Part shown: piece by piece, positions 45,397 to 54,082 of the stretch | How the letters are laid out: the number at the start of each line of letters is the position of its first letter | How positions within the stretch are numbered: the first letter of the stretch is position 1 | DNA from: Arthrobacter sp. D5-1 | Lineage (GTDB): Bacteria > Actinomycetota > Actinomycetes > Actinomycetales > Micrococcaceae | Direction: 5' to 3' | NCBI RefSeq assembly: GCF_017357425.1 | Contig: NZ_CP014571.1 | Coordinates: 2,232,001-2,296,000 of the forward strand | DNA length: 64,000 nucleotides | Translations under genes and position numbers: made by a program | The notes under the pieces: generated by a model | What the model saw: only the letters and a program-made list of their open reading frames with translations | Database searches by the model: none | What the model was told of the DNA's origin: nothing

Positions 45397-46435
45397 GGAC
45401 GGCTCCTTTAACGAATTCGTTGACGGCGATGATGTCGGAAATGAGCGCGTAAGCGGTCTCGACGCGGCCGGCTCCAGGCCCGGAAACCGTGACGGCCCCA
45501 AGCAAGTCGGTGGTGAAGGAGACAGCATTGGTGGCGTCGGAAATCCCGGCCAGGGGGTGGTCAGCCGTAAGGGCGAGGGGCTGGACAGAAGCAGTGATAC
45601 GGCCATCGCTCTCACGGCGGGCTTCACCGACGAGCTTCCAGCGGAGGCCGTTTGCCGAGGCCTGGGCGACGTCATCGCTGGTGATGTCCTGAATCCCTGT
45701 GGTGTGAACATCACGGGGATGGATGTTCGCGCCGAGAAGTTCGTTGGCCAAAATAGCGACCTTGAGCCGGACGTCGGATCCGCCGATGTCAGCGGTTGGG
45801 TCAGCTTCGGCGTATCCAAAGTCCTGGGCTTCGGCGATGGCCTCGTCCAGCCGCAGGCCGGCTTCCATCCGGCCCAGGACGTAGTTGCTGGTTCCATTCA
45901 GGATTCCCTGCACTGCGTTCAGTTCCAGGCCGCCGAGCATTTTGTGTGCCAGGCGGATCACGGGCGTGCCGCTCATGACGGCGCCTTCATACTCAAAACG
46001 GACGCCGTTGTTTGCGGCGAGTTCGGACAGTGACGTGCCCTGCAACGCCACCGGTCCCTTGTTGGTGGTCACCACGTGCTTGCCCGACTCGATAGCCCAC
46101 CTCACGTGCGAAACTGCTGGTTCGCCGTCGATCGGGCTGGTGAAGGTGGCCTCGACAACGACGTCGGCAGGGCAGTTCTTGATGACTTCCTCATTGCGGG
46201 GGTCGGAGCTTCCGCCAGGGAGCCCGTCAAACGAAGATCCGCGGGGCATGGCCAGAACAGCTGCAAGGTCGATGCCGTCGCCCTGAACAAGGGAGCCAAA
46301 GGCGAGGTCGGTGATGGCTACGACGCGAAGCTCGAAGCCCAGGGAAGCGAAGCGCTGGGGCTCGTCGCGGATCAGTTCTGCCAGGGCGCGGTTAACGCCT
46401 CCGAAACCGATCAAGGCCAGGTTATAAGTAGTCAC
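45389..46435 (-). CDS. Homoserine dehydrogenase without ACT domain (probable catabolic form)
   Basis: A 348-residue NAD(P)-dependent enzyme interconverting L-homoserine and aspartate semialdehyde. The cofactor motif GFGGVNRAL is at residues 10-18. The signature GILNGTSNYVLGRME is followed by EAQDFGYAEADPTADIGGSD, with the acidic residues that bind homoserine. It ends at about the catalytic domain, so the C-terminal ACT domain that gives threonine inhibition in biosynthetic enzymes is absent. It is the first gene of the operon; GTG start with aaggag six bases upstream. Position before an aldehyde dehydrogenase and aspartase suggests use in the oxidising, catabolic direction. Confidence 0.88.
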   Translation of the reverse strand: MTTYNLALIGFGGVNRALAELIRDEPQRFASLGFELRVVAITDLAFGSLVQGDGIDLAAVLAMPRGSSFDGLPGGSSDPRNEEVIKNCPADVVVEATFTSPIDGEPAVSHVRWAIESGKHVVTTNKGPVALQGTSLSELAANNGVRFEYEGAVMSGTPVIRLAHKMLGGLELNAVQGILNGTSNYVLGRMEAGLRLDEAIAEAQDFGYAEADPTADIGGSDVRLKVAILANELLGANIHPRDVHTTGIQDITSDDVAQASANGLRWKLVGEARRESDGRITASVQPLALTADHPLAGISDATNAVSFTTDLLGAVTVSGPGAGRVETAYALISDIIAVNEFVKGAVRA

Positions 46436-46502
46436 GGGATCTCCTTGGTAGGGCGGTGATGCTGTCCTCTAAGCCTCCGTCCCAGGCGTGTCAGTTACTT
46501 AT

Positions 46503-46515
46503 GGGCGAATCGCCC
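46503..46515. promoter_or_regulatory. 13-bp palindrome upstream of the homoserine operon
   Basis: gggcga-a-tcgccc lies 68 bp before the homoserine dehydrogenase start, in the divergent gap with the AAA+ ATPase gene. It could be an operator or a leader hairpin. No regulator gene is adjacent to this operon. Confidence 0.3.
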
Positions 46516-46580
46516 GCCGAAGATGCCGAAACGCCCAAATGCGGGCAGTTTGATCCGTGGCCGCTTCATATCGCGAGGAC

Positions 46581-46593
46581 TACAGTGGATGTA
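46581..46593 (+). promoter_or_regulatory. -10 element of a probable leaderless promoter for the AAA+ gene
   Basis: TACAGT at 46581-46586 fits the actinobacterial -10 pattern TAnnnT, and the ATG at 46593 follows six bases later, so the transcript would begin at or next to the start codon. No Shine-Dalgarno sequence is present. No -35 element is evident. Confidence 0.5.
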
Positions 46594-47627
46594 TGGCTGC
46601 AAGCCGCAATCCGCTCGATGAGCTGAGGGAAACGATTGGCCATCTGGCCAATCAGCTCAAGCTGCCAGGGTCGGAACGCGTTGACGACCTGGTGGGCGAT
46701 TTCATCGGTGCGCGGCCCGGCCCCGCCCGGCCGCTGTCCGAAGTGCAGGCCGAGCTCGATGCGCTGGTCGGGCTGGAGACCGTAAAGGAACAGGTCAGGG
46801 CCTTGGTGGCATTGCTCCAGGTCCAGGCCCGTCGCAAAGCCCACGGACTGCCGGAGGTGGCCACATCCCAGCATCTTGTATTTCTCGGAAACCCGGGCAC
46901 GGGCAAGACCACAGTGGCGCGCCTCTTGGCCGAAATGTACCGTGCGGTGGGCTTGCTCCAGAAAGGACACCTGGTCGAGGTGGACCGTTCCGGCCTGGTG
47001 GGTCAGTACGTTGGGGCAACTGCCATCAAGACGGACCGGGTAATCCGGCGGGCGTTGGACGGCGTCCTGTTCATCGATGAGGCCTACGCGCTGGCCCCGG
47101 AGGACGGCCGGATGGATTTCGGCCCCGAGGCGATCGAGGTCCTGCTCAAGCGGATGGAGGACCACCGCCACCGCTTGGTGGTGATCGTGGCCGGTTACCC
47201 GCGGCTCATGGAGTCTTTCTTGCTCTCCAACCCCGGGCTGCGGTCACGGTTCGCCCGCGAGATCACCTTCCCCGATTACTCAGTAGACGAACTGGAGACG
47301 ATATTCCAGCAGATGCTGGCCCAACATGAGTACACGCTGGAGCCAGGCGCGGGTCAGATGTTGCGCCGCATCCTCGCCGGGCTTCACGCAGGAGAAGACT
47401 CAGGGAACGCCCGCTTCGCCCGCACCTTGTTTGAGCAGTCACTGAATCGCCAGGCGCTGCGGCTGACGCGCGACGAAGAACCCGGCCTCGACGCACTTGA
47501 TCGTGAAGCGGTCATCACGCTCACCGAGGATGACATCGTCGGGGCCGCTCTGGCTCTGGGCCAGGAGCCGCAGCCGGAAGCCATCCCGGAACCGGAGCCC
47601 TCACGCTGGTGGCGCTGGCTTGCCTGA
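46593..47627 (+). CDS. AAA+ ATPase, CbbX/EccA-like
   Basis: A 344-residue AAA+ protein. It has an N-terminal helical part (residues about 1-60), then [18 protein letters not shown], Walker [17 protein letters not shown], Walker [12 protein letters not shown], sensor-1-like VVIVAGY and the arginine-rich [12 protein letters not shown]. This is the arrangement of CbbX (Rubisco activase) and the ESX ATPase EccA. Neither Rubisco nor ESX genes are nearby, so the client is unknown. The start ATG 46593 fits a leaderless transcript; an upstream ATG-less extension is unlikely. Confidence 0.8.
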   Translation: MAASRNPLDELRETIGHLANQLKLPGSERVDDLVGDFIGARPGPARPLSEVQAELDALVGLETVKEQVRALVALLQVQARRKAHGLPEVATSQHLVFLGNPGTGKTTVARLLAEMYRAVGLLQKGHLVEVDRSGLVGQYVGATAIKTDRVIRRALDGVLFIDEAYALAPEDGRMDFGPEAIEVLLKRMEDHRHRLVVIVAGYPRLMESFLLSNPGLRSRFAREITFPDYSVDELETIFQQMLAQHEYTLEPGAGQMLRRILAGLHAGEDSGNARFARTLFEQSLNRQALRLTRDEEPGLDALDREAVITLTEDDIVGAALALGQEPQPEAIPEPEPSRWWRWLA

Positions 47628-47639
47628 CCTGAATCAGGC
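47622..47639. terminator. Short hairpin spanning two convergent stop codons
   Basis: 6-bp arms gcctga / tcaggc with a 6-nt loop cover the stop of the AAA+ gene and the end of the convergent DUF808 gene, which are only 6 bp apart. It is a compact, weak candidate for a two-way terminator. Confidence 0.35.
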
Positions 47640-48662
47640 CTTATCCTTCTGGCTATGATCGCTTCCGGGCCGGTGACCGGAGATCGCAGCACGGACATCG
47701 CCTTCTTTGTGTGCGTCCTTTTTCTTGCCGAACGGCAGCACTTTGAGAAGCGGGTGCAGGATGACCATGATCACCAGGCCCCAGATGGCGCCGAGAATGG
47801 CTGAGCACAGCGTGTTGACCAGCCATGCGAGGAAGCCACCCACAACGGGGATTCCGGCAAAGGGTGTCTCAAGGACATGAACAAGGTCGTACGGGCCGTG
47901 CCAGCCGAGGTCGTGTGCCCCCTGCAACATGATGTGGCCGCCAACCCAGAGCATGGCGATGGTCCCGATGAGGGTGATCGCGGCCAACACGGCGGGCATT
48001 CCCTTGACGAGAAGCCGGCCGAAGCGCTGTGAGCCCGCGGAGTCCTTGGTGGTCAGGTGCAGGCCGATGTCATCCATCTTGACGATCAGTCCTACCGCAC
48101 CATAGACGATGACCGTAATGGCGATCGCTACGACGACGAGGATGAACGCCCGGGCCCAGAGAGACTCGGTGGCAACCTCGTTCATGGCGATCACCATGAT
48201 TTCGCAGGACAGGATGAAGTCGGTGGTGATGGCTCCCTTGGTCACCTTGGCTTCGGCCTCAGGGCCGCGTTGGACAGCTGGTGCCTTCTCGGCATCATCA
48301 GCATGGCCGCGGAGCTTGTGCCAGACCTTTTCGGCGCCCTCGTAGCAGAGGTAGGAACCGCCCAGCATGAGGATGAACGGAATGATTCCCGGGATGAAGG
48401 CGCTGACGAGCAGCAGCGCCGGCAGGATGATCACCAGTTTGTTGCGCAGCGAGCCCCAGAAGATCTTTTTGATCATGGGCAGTTCGCGGGATGGGTCAGC
48501 CCCGGACACGTACTGCGGCGTTACGGCGGCGTCGTCGATCACTACGCCGGCAGCTTTGGCCCCAGCCTTGGCGGCTCCCGCTGCGATGTCGTCCACCGAG
48601 GCGGCCGCGATGCGGGCCAGGGCAGCAATGTCATCCAACAGGGCGACGAGACCGCCGCTCAC
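47634..48662 (-). CDS. DUF808 (YedI-like) membrane protein
   Basis: A 342-residue integral membrane protein of the DUF808/YedI family. It starts MSGGLVALLDDIAALA, a typical start, and has about seven hydrophobic helices plus KGAITTDFILSCEIMVIAM, the conserved middle region. The start is GTG 48662. The function is unknown; the family is widespread in bacteria. It converges on the AAA+ gene. Confidence 0.88.
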   Translation of the reverse strand: MSGGLVALLDDIAALARIAAASVDDIAAGAAKAGAKAAGVVIDDAAVTPQYVSGADPSRELPMIKKIFWGSLRNKLVIILPALLLVSAFIPGIIPFILMLGGSYLCYEGAEKVWHKLRGHADDAEKAPAVQRGPEAEAKVTKGAITTDFILSCEIMVIAMNEVATESLWARAFILVVVAIAITVIVYGAVGLIVKMDDIGLHLTTKDSAGSQRFGRLLVKGMPAVLAAITLIGTIAMLWVGGHIMLQGAHDLGWHGPYDLVHVLETPFAGIPVVGGFLAWLVNTLCSAILGAIWGLVIMVILHPLLKVLPFGKKKDAHKEGDVRAAISGHRPGSDHSQKDKA

Positions 48663-48857
48663 AGGGCTGCTCCGTGCTGGTCAAGGCCGGAAGGCTGGGC
48701 GTGGATAACTGGTACAAGGAGCATGAAGGGCATGCTCGGATTATACGTTGGCTGGTAAAACCGGGGATGGCCGTGACGCGCCTTAGCCCGGACATTGCCA
48801 CCTGAAATATACCTATGCGCGGGTTTTGCCTGCCAGGCATCGCCGGCGTGATCCACC

Positions 48858-48870
48858 TATGCTGGCTTCA
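48858..48870 (+). promoter_or_regulatory. -10 element of a probable leaderless promoter for a 42-aa ORF
   Basis: TATGCT at 48858-48863 is followed by six bases and then the ATG at 48870, placing the transcript start at the start codon. No ribosome binding site is needed or seen. The same spacing occurs at 46581. Confidence 0.5.
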
Positions 48871-48998
48871 TGTCTACTGATGAAGAGAAGGATCCTCCCG
48901 TACCTGCTGACCTTGAGGGCAAAATGCCGAGAAAGGTCCACGACGCCTCCCGGCACGACGAAAAGGAAACAAGCAAGGAAGAACCTGACGAAAGTTAG
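48870..48998 (+). CDS. Small acidic protein (42 aa)
   Basis: Reads MSTDEEKDPPVPADLEGKMP, then RKVHDASRHDEKETSKEEPDES and a TAG at 48996. The peptide is very rich in Asp, Glu and Lys and has no hydrophobic core, so it is probably disordered. The start is supported by the -10 hexamer six bases upstream. A longer frame in another phase over this region has poor composition and was not used. No family was recognised. Confidence 0.5.
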   Translation: MSTDEEKDPPVPADLEGKMPRKVHDASRHDEKETSKEEPDES

Positions 48999-49023
48999 TT
49001 GGTCGGAGGCGCTCAAAGGAGTG

Positions 49024-49053
49024 TTGACAGACTCGAAGTAACGCGGGTAACCT
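49024..49053 (+). promoter_or_regulatory. Promoter of the LacI/fructan operon, overlapped by an operator-like site
   Basis: TTGACA (49024-49029) is followed after 18 bp by TAACCT (49048-49053), a good vegetative promoter. An imperfect dyad gtaacgcgggtaac (49038-49051) covers the spacer and -10, so a repressor bound there would block RNA polymerase. Confidence 0.7.
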
Positions 49054-49071
49054 AAGTCACATGCTCGCTTA

Positions 49072-49085
49072 GTAACGCGCGTTAC
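49072..49085. promoter_or_regulatory. LacI-type operator (perfect 14-bp palindrome)
   Basis: gtaacgcgcgttac is a perfect palindrome with the central CG typical of LacI-family operators, about 20 bp after the -10 hexamer and upstream of the LacI gene. A repeat of cgcgttacc at 49091-49099 adds a third half-site-like element. Autoregulation by the product of 49165 is the simplest reading. Confidence 0.7.
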
Positions 49086-49164
49086 CATGACGCGTTACCA
49101 GGCAAGCGAACCAGACAAGGAAGGTCTGGTTCACGACTCAGAACACCGAACACCGGAGCATTCG

Positions 49165-50232
49165 ATGGCGAAAAGCACCACCCCCGGCACTGCGGCCGTC
49201 CGGCAGCGCGGAGTCACCATGAAAGACGTCGCCAAACATGCCGGTGTTTCCCGGACGGCTGTTTCCTTTGTGCTGAGCAACCGCGAAAATGCCAGCATCT
49301 CAGAGGAAACCCGCACCCGGATCAATGACGCCGTGCAGGAATTGGGCTACCGCCCCAATGCCGGCGCCCGTGCGCTGGCATCACAGCGCAGTGACTGGTA
49401 CGGAATCGTGACGGAGATCGTCACGGCACCCTTCGCCGTCGACATCATCAAAGGCGCGCAAGACCAAGCCTGGCTTGACCGCCGGTTCCTGCTCATCGCG
49501 CCATCCGACCAGGCCGATGCCGTAGGACCCAACCAGGGCCTGGAGGATGCTGCCATCGAAAAACTGTTGGAGCAACGAGTGGAAGGGCTTCTCTACGCAG
49601 CCACCTTCCACCGGGGCGTCCGGGTTCCAGAGAGCGCCAACGAAGTACCCACCGTCCTGATCAACTGCTACGACGCTGATGGAAAACTGCCCTCGATCGT
49701 CCCGGACGAACGTGGGGGAGGCAGAGTCGCCGTCGAACGTTTGCTCCAAGCCGGCCACTCGCGGATCGGAATCATAAACCTTGACCCGGTTATCCCTGCC
49801 GCAGTAGGCCGGTTGGAAGGTGCACGCGAAGCACTTTCCGCTGCCGGACTGGAGCTTGACCCGGACTTGGTGGTGTCCGGATACGCAACGGCGGACGGCG
49901 GTTACGACGCCGCATGCCGGATTCTGGACCGCTATCCACCGAAGGACAGGCCAACCGCCCTGTTTTGCCTCAATGACCGCATGGCGATGGGCGCTTATGA
50001 CGCCATCAAGGAACGGGGACTGACCATCCCCGGGGACATCGCCGTGATCGGCTTCGACAACCAGGAACTCATTGCGGCCTACCTCAGGCCAAAACTGACC
50101 ACGGTTGCGTTGCCATTCGAAAAAATGGGCGCCTTGGGTGTCCAAACGCTTGCCGCTCTTACAGCAGGACAGCCGATCCTTGCCGACCAGCAATTGGTCG
50201 ACTGTCCGCTGCTAGAACGCTCTTCGGTCTGA
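49165..50232 (+). CDS. LacI-family transcriptional regulator
   Basis: A 355-residue repressor. The N-terminal HTH reads TMKDVAKHAGVSRTAVSFVLSN with the hinge GYRPNAGARALA, followed by a periplasmic-binding-protein-like sugar domain (GIVTEIVTAPFAVDIIKGAQ, FCLNDRMAMGAYDAI, AVIGFDNQELIAAYLRP). The start ATG 49165 has ggag six bases upstream; upstream codons in frame to 49087 are an alternative. It is the first gene of the fructan-type operon, only 80 bp before the binding protein. It likely binds the sites at 49038 and 49072 and responds to a fructose-containing sugar. Confidence 0.9.
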   Translation: MAKSTTPGTAAVRQRGVTMKDVAKHAGVSRTAVSFVLSNRENASISEETRTRINDAVQELGYRPNAGARALASQRSDWYGIVTEIVTAPFAVDIIKGAQDQAWLDRRFLLIAPSDQADAVGPNQGLEDAAIEKLLEQRVEGLLYAATFHRGVRVPESANEVPTVLINCYDADGKLPSIVPDERGGGRVAVERLLQAGHSRIGIINLDPVIPAAVGRLEGAREALSAAGLELDPDLVVSGYATADGGYDAACRILDRYPPKDRPTALFCLNDRMAMGAYDAIKERGLTIPGDIAVIGFDNQELIAAYLRPKLTTVALPFEKMGALGVQTLAALTAGQPILADQQLVDCPLLERSSV

Positions 50233-50312
50233 CCGCGAAATCAACCTCGAAGAGCAAACCCCTAACCCACCCCTTCACCTTGGACGATGAAGATAGGAAA
50301 GAGATAACCATC

Positions 50313-51974
50313 ATGACACAACCCCGATTCAGGGCTGCCCGGATGACGGCGGCGAGCCTTGCAATAGGCGCTATGCTTCTCACCGGTTGCACCGCGAACG
50401 TTGCCAAGACCAACACGTCCGACGCCGGCGCGAACGCCGGCGCGTTCCTCACCATCCCGCGTGAAGACATGGGCACGTTCGTGCAGAACTTCAATCCCTT
50501 CGCCCCCACGGTGGTTCAGCAATCCATCTACGAATCCCTCCTCATCTTCAACCCCGCCAAGGGTGACACGGTGCCGTGGCTCGCCACCGAGTGGAAGGCC
50601 GCCGAGGATGGCAAGTCCGTCACGTTCACCCTCCGTGATGGTGTGAAATGGTCCGACGGGCAGCCTTTCGTTGCAGACGACGTTGCCTATACGTTCGAAC
50701 TTCAGAAGAAGATCAAGGGCGGCTTCGAGTACTTGGACACCGTCATCGCCGAAGGCAACAAGGTCACTTTCACCTTCAACAAGCCGTGGTCCCCGGCCCT
50801 TTACGACGTCGGCCACATCACCATCCTGCCCAAGCACATCTGGTCCGCTGTGCCGGACCCGGAAAAGGATGCCAACGCCAAGCCCGTGGGCACCGGACCA
50901 TACACCGAGGTTGACAGTTTCCAGGCACAGTCCTTCGTGCTGAAAAAGAACCCCAACTACTGGCAGCCGGAAAAGCAGAAGATCGCCGGTATCAAGATGC
51001 TCGCCTTCGCAGGAAACGACGGCGCCAACCTCGCCGCAGCGAACGGCGACGTGGACTGGGCTCCCCAGTACATCCCCAACATCGAAAAGACCTTCGTCTC
51101 CAAGGACAAGGAACACCGTCAGTACTGGTTCCCGGCTACGGGTGCCATGATCAACTGGCAGCTCAACACCACCAAAGCACCGTTCAACGATGTTGATGTC
51201 CGCAAAGCACTGAGCATGGCAGTTGACCGCGGGCAAGTCACTAAAATCGGCATGAGCGGCTACGCCAAGCCGGCCGACTGCACCGGGCTGTCCGGCAACT
51301 ACGAGACCTGGAAGAATACCCAGGTCAAGGACAACTGCACGTGGACCAACCACGATGTCCAGAAGGCCAACGAGCTGCTGGACAAAGCCGGCTACCCCAA
51401 GGGAGCTGACGGAAAGCGCACGCTGAAGGACGGCAAGCCTTTCGAATTCAAGATCTCCGTGGGTGCTACTTCGTCCGACTGGCTGTCCGTGGCCAACGTC
51501 ATCTCGCAGAACCTTGCAGAAGTCGGCGTCACCACCAAGGTGGAGTCCCCGGACTGGGCCGCTGTGGTTGCCGGCTACGAGACCGGCGACTTCGACTCCG
51601 GCATTGTCTGGAGCGCCAACGACCCCAGCCCGTACAAGTACTTCAACACTTCCATGGGCACAAGCACCGTGAAGCCCGTGGGCACCAAGACGTTCGACAA
51701 CTACCACCGGTTCGGCGACACCACGGCGGACGCCTTGCTCGCCGACTTCGCAGCGGAGGCCGATCTGTCCAAGCAGAAGGACATCGCCAACAAACTGCAG
51801 GAACAGTACAACGACGTCGCGCCGCTGGTGCCGCTGTTCTCCGGCCCTGAATGGGGTGCCTTCAACGACACCCGCTTCACCGGCTGGCCCACCGAGGCCA
51901 ACCCATACGCCACTCTCTCGGTCCGGTCGCCTACCACGGTGCTGGTCCTGACCACGCTGGAACCGCGCAAGTAG
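50313..51974 (+). CDS. Peptide/oligosaccharide ABC transporter binding lipoprotein (SBP family 5)
   Basis: A 553-residue SBP family 5 protein. The lipoprotein signal ends MLLTGC, and the body carries the family FTLRDGVKWSDGQPFVADDV segment and VDVRKALSMAVDR. Although this family is named for peptides, many actinobacterial members bind oligosaccharides, and here the genes downstream encode fructan hydrolases, so a fructo-oligosaccharide ligand is inferred. ATG 50313 lies in frame after ggaaagag. It is 80 bp after the LacI gene. Confidence 0.88.
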   Translation: MTQPRFRAARMTAASLAIGAMLLTGCTANVAKTNTSDAGANAGAFLTIPREDMGTFVQNFNPFAPTVVQQSIYESLLIFNPAKGDTVPWLATEWKAAEDGKSVTFTLRDGVKWSDGQPFVADDVAYTFELQKKIKGGFEYLDTVIAEGNKVTFTFNKPWSPALYDVGHITILPKHIWSAVPDPEKDANAKPVGTGPYTEVDSFQAQSFVLKKNPNYWQPEKQKIAGIKMLAFAGNDGANLAAANGDVDWAPQYIPNIEKTFVSKDKEHRQYWFPATGAMINWQLNTTKAPFNDVDVRKALSMAVDRGQVTKIGMSGYAKPADCTGLSGNYETWKNTQVKDNCTWTNHDVQKANELLDKAGYPKGADGKRTLKDGKPFEFKISVGATSSDWLSVANVISQNLAEVGVTTKVESPDWAAVVAGYETGDFDSGIVWSANDPSPYKYFNTSMGTSTVKPVGTKTFDNYHRFGDTTADALLADFAAEADLSKQKDIANKLQEQYNDVAPLVPLFSGPEWGAFNDTRFTGWPTEANPYATLSVRSPTTVLVLTTLEPRK

Positions 51975-52157
51975 TCCCCACCGCCGCCCTAACCTCGCTG
52001 CGCTTCGGCCAGGGAACCCGGGCGGCGTGGGCCCACCCACCGCTTGAGGCCCAGTCGGGCCTCACAGCGCACGCCCGGCGGTTCTACGCCGCTGACCCAG
52101 CCGACTCCGCCGGGCGTGCCTCCCATACTTTCCGCACTTCCCGAATGGAGGGAAACC

Positions 52158-53135
52158 GTGCGCTTCATCCTGCGCCGCCTGGGTTTCTACCTGATCGCCT
52201 TCTGGGCGTCCATCACCCTGAATTTCCTGCTTCCGCGGTTCATGCCCGGGGACCCCGTCTCCCGCATGTTCGCCCGTTCCCAAGACCGGATGCAGCCTGA
52301 ACAGATCGAGGCCCTGCGCAAGCTGCTGGGTGTTGACGACCGGCCCCTCTGGGCTCAATACATCGATTACCTGCACAACATCTTCACCGGGCAGATGGGT
52401 GTTTCCATCTCCCGTTTCCCCACCCCGGTGACCGAGGTCATTTCGTCCCAGATCGGTTGGACACTCTTGCTGGGCGGTACCGCACTGGTCATTGCCGCCG
52501 TCGTAGGAAACCTGCTGGGCATCCTGGCCGCCTGGCGGCGCGGCGGAGCGATCGACTCCGCGCTTCCGCCGGTGCTGGTGTTCATCGGCTCCTTCCCGTA
52601 CTTCTGGCTCGCCATGGGCGCTCTCTACCTGTTTGGCGTGGTGCTGGGTTGGTTCCCGATCCGCCACGCGTTCACGGACGGTTTGGAGCCGGCGTTTACT
52701 TGGGAATTCATCGGCGACGTCGGTGCGCACCTTGTGCTGCCGGCGCTGACCATTGTGTTGGTGTCCATCGGCGGCTGGATGCTCGGCATGCGGAACACCA
52801 TGATTGCCACCAATTCCGAGGACTACATCACCATGGCCGAAGCCAAGGGACTCCGTCCGGGCCGCATCATGCTCCGCTACGCAGCACGCAATGCCATGCT
52901 TCCCTCCGTCACGAGCTTCGGCATGGGACTGGGATTCGTGGTGGGCGGCGCCCTGCTCACAGAGGTGGTGTTCGCCTATCCCGGCGTCGGCTACCAGCTC
53001 CTCAACGCTGTCCAAGGCCTCGACTATCCGCTCATGCAGGGCCTGTTCCTGACCATCACCGCCGCTGTTCTGCTTGCCAACTTCCTGGTGGACATCCTCT
53101 ACGTCCGCCTCGACCCGCGCGTGCGCAGCAACTAG
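52158..53135 (+). CDS. ABC transporter permease (DppB-like)
   Basis: A 325-residue inner-membrane permease with six predicted helices and the family GDPVSRMF and ITMAEAKGLRPGRIMLRYAARNAMLP coupling motif (EAA loop). The start is GTG 52158 with ggaggga upstream; 38 in-frame codons before it look non-coding. It is partner to the next permease. Confidence 0.9.
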   Translation: MRFILRRLGFYLIAFWASITLNFLLPRFMPGDPVSRMFARSQDRMQPEQIEALRKLLGVDDRPLWAQYIDYLHNIFTGQMGVSISRFPTPVTEVISSQIGWTLLLGGTALVIAAVVGNLLGILAAWRRGGAIDSALPPVLVFIGSFPYFWLAMGALYLFGVVLGWFPIRHAFTDGLEPAFTWEFIGDVGAHLVLPALTIVLVSIGGWMLGMRNTMIATNSEDYITMAEAKGLRPGRIMLRYAARNAMLPSVTSFGMGLGFVVGGALLTEVVFAYPGVGYQLLNAVQGLDYPLMQGLFLTITAAVLLANFLVDILYVRLDPRVRSN

Positions 53136-53146
53136 AGGGACCGATC

Positions 53147-54082
53147 ATGACAACCGCACTTCTGAAGCAGCCAACTCCAACGCCGGTCCGCAAGCCGAAC
53201 CGCAGCTTCGTCCACGGCCTGCTCACCAACAAGAAAGCCCTGACGGGCATGGCCGTGATGATCATCTTCATCGCCTTGGCCTTACTGGCACCGATCCTGT
53301 TTCCCGGCGATCCGTCGCGGATCACGGCCATGGCTTCACTGGAACCTTCAGCCGAGCACTGGCTGGGAACTACGGCCAAGGGACAGGATGTCCTCGCGCT
53401 GACCGTCCATGGTTCGCGGAGCTCACTGTTCGTGGGCCTGACAGTGGGCGTGGCATCCACTTTCATCGGTATCCTGGTGGGCCTTGCCTCGGCGTACTTC
53501 GGCAAATTCATTGACGAAGCACTGTCCCTGGTCACCAATGTCTTCCTGCTGCTGCCCGGCCTGCCGCTGTTGGTCATCCTGGCCGCGTTCCTACCGCCGG
53601 GACTGGGGACCGTAATCCTGGTACTCGTGGTGACCGGATGGGCCGGTTCCGCCCGCGTGCTGAGATCGCAGGCGTTGTCCATCCGTTCCAAGGATTTTGT
53701 GGCTGCAGCCGTGGTGTCCGGCGAACGGGCCGGCCGGATCATGTTCCGCGAGATCCTGCCCAACATGGCCTCGATCGTCATGGGTACGCTCCTGGCTTGC
53801 GTCATCTACGGTATCGGCGCCCAAGCAGGCCTGGAGTTCCTGGGCCTGGGCGATGTCAGCACTGTCTCCTGGGGCAACAACCTCTTCTGGGCCGGCAACG
53901 AAGGTGCACTGCTCACCGGAAGCTGGTGGGTCTTTGTCCCCTCCGGCGTGTGCATCGCGCTGGTGGCTTTCGCCCTCGCCCTCATCAACTACGCCGTGGA
54001 CGAGGTCACCAATCCGCGGCTTCGGAAGATCAAAACGCCTAAAACAACACCCACGAACACCGAAAGGAGCGCCGCCAAATGA
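53147..54082 (+). CDS. ABC transporter permease (DppC-like)
   Basis: A 311-residue inner-membrane permease with an N-terminal cytoplasmic tail and about six helices. The EAA-loop region SKDFVAAAVVSGERAGRIMFREILPN and the N-terminal SLEPSAEHWLGTTAKGQD of OppC-type proteins are seen. The frame extends far upstream in antisense-like composition; ATG 53147 is the start. The stop overlaps the first ATPase (ATGA). Confidence 0.9.
   Translation: MTTALLKQPTPTPVRKPNRSFVHGLLTNKKALTGMAVMIIFIALALLAPILFPGDPSRITAMASLEPSAEHWLGTTAKGQDVLALTVHGSRSSLFVGLTVGVASTFIGILVGLASAYFGKFIDEALSLVTNVFLLLPGLPLLVILAAFLPPGLGTVILVLVVTGWAGSARVLRSQALSIRSKDFVAAAVVSGERAGRIMFREILPNMASIVMGTLLACVIYGIGAQAGLEFLGLGDVSTVSWGNNLFWAGNEGALLTGSWWVFVPSGVCIALVAFALALINYAVDEVTNPRLRKIKTPKTTPTNTERSAAK

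Noticed and set aside
45397..45897. N-terminal extension of the aldehyde dehydrogenase
   Set aside because: It overlaps the homoserine dehydrogenase gene and has serine/proline-rich shadow composition; the family start and ribosome site are at 45396.
50262..52040. 592-codon open frame antisense to the binding protein gene
   Set aside because: It is a mirror of the codon bias of the real SBP gene on the other strand and has no domain.
52457..53146. N-terminal extension of the second permease
   Set aside because: It is an alternate frame of the first permease gene; the ATG at 53147 starts the family sequence.
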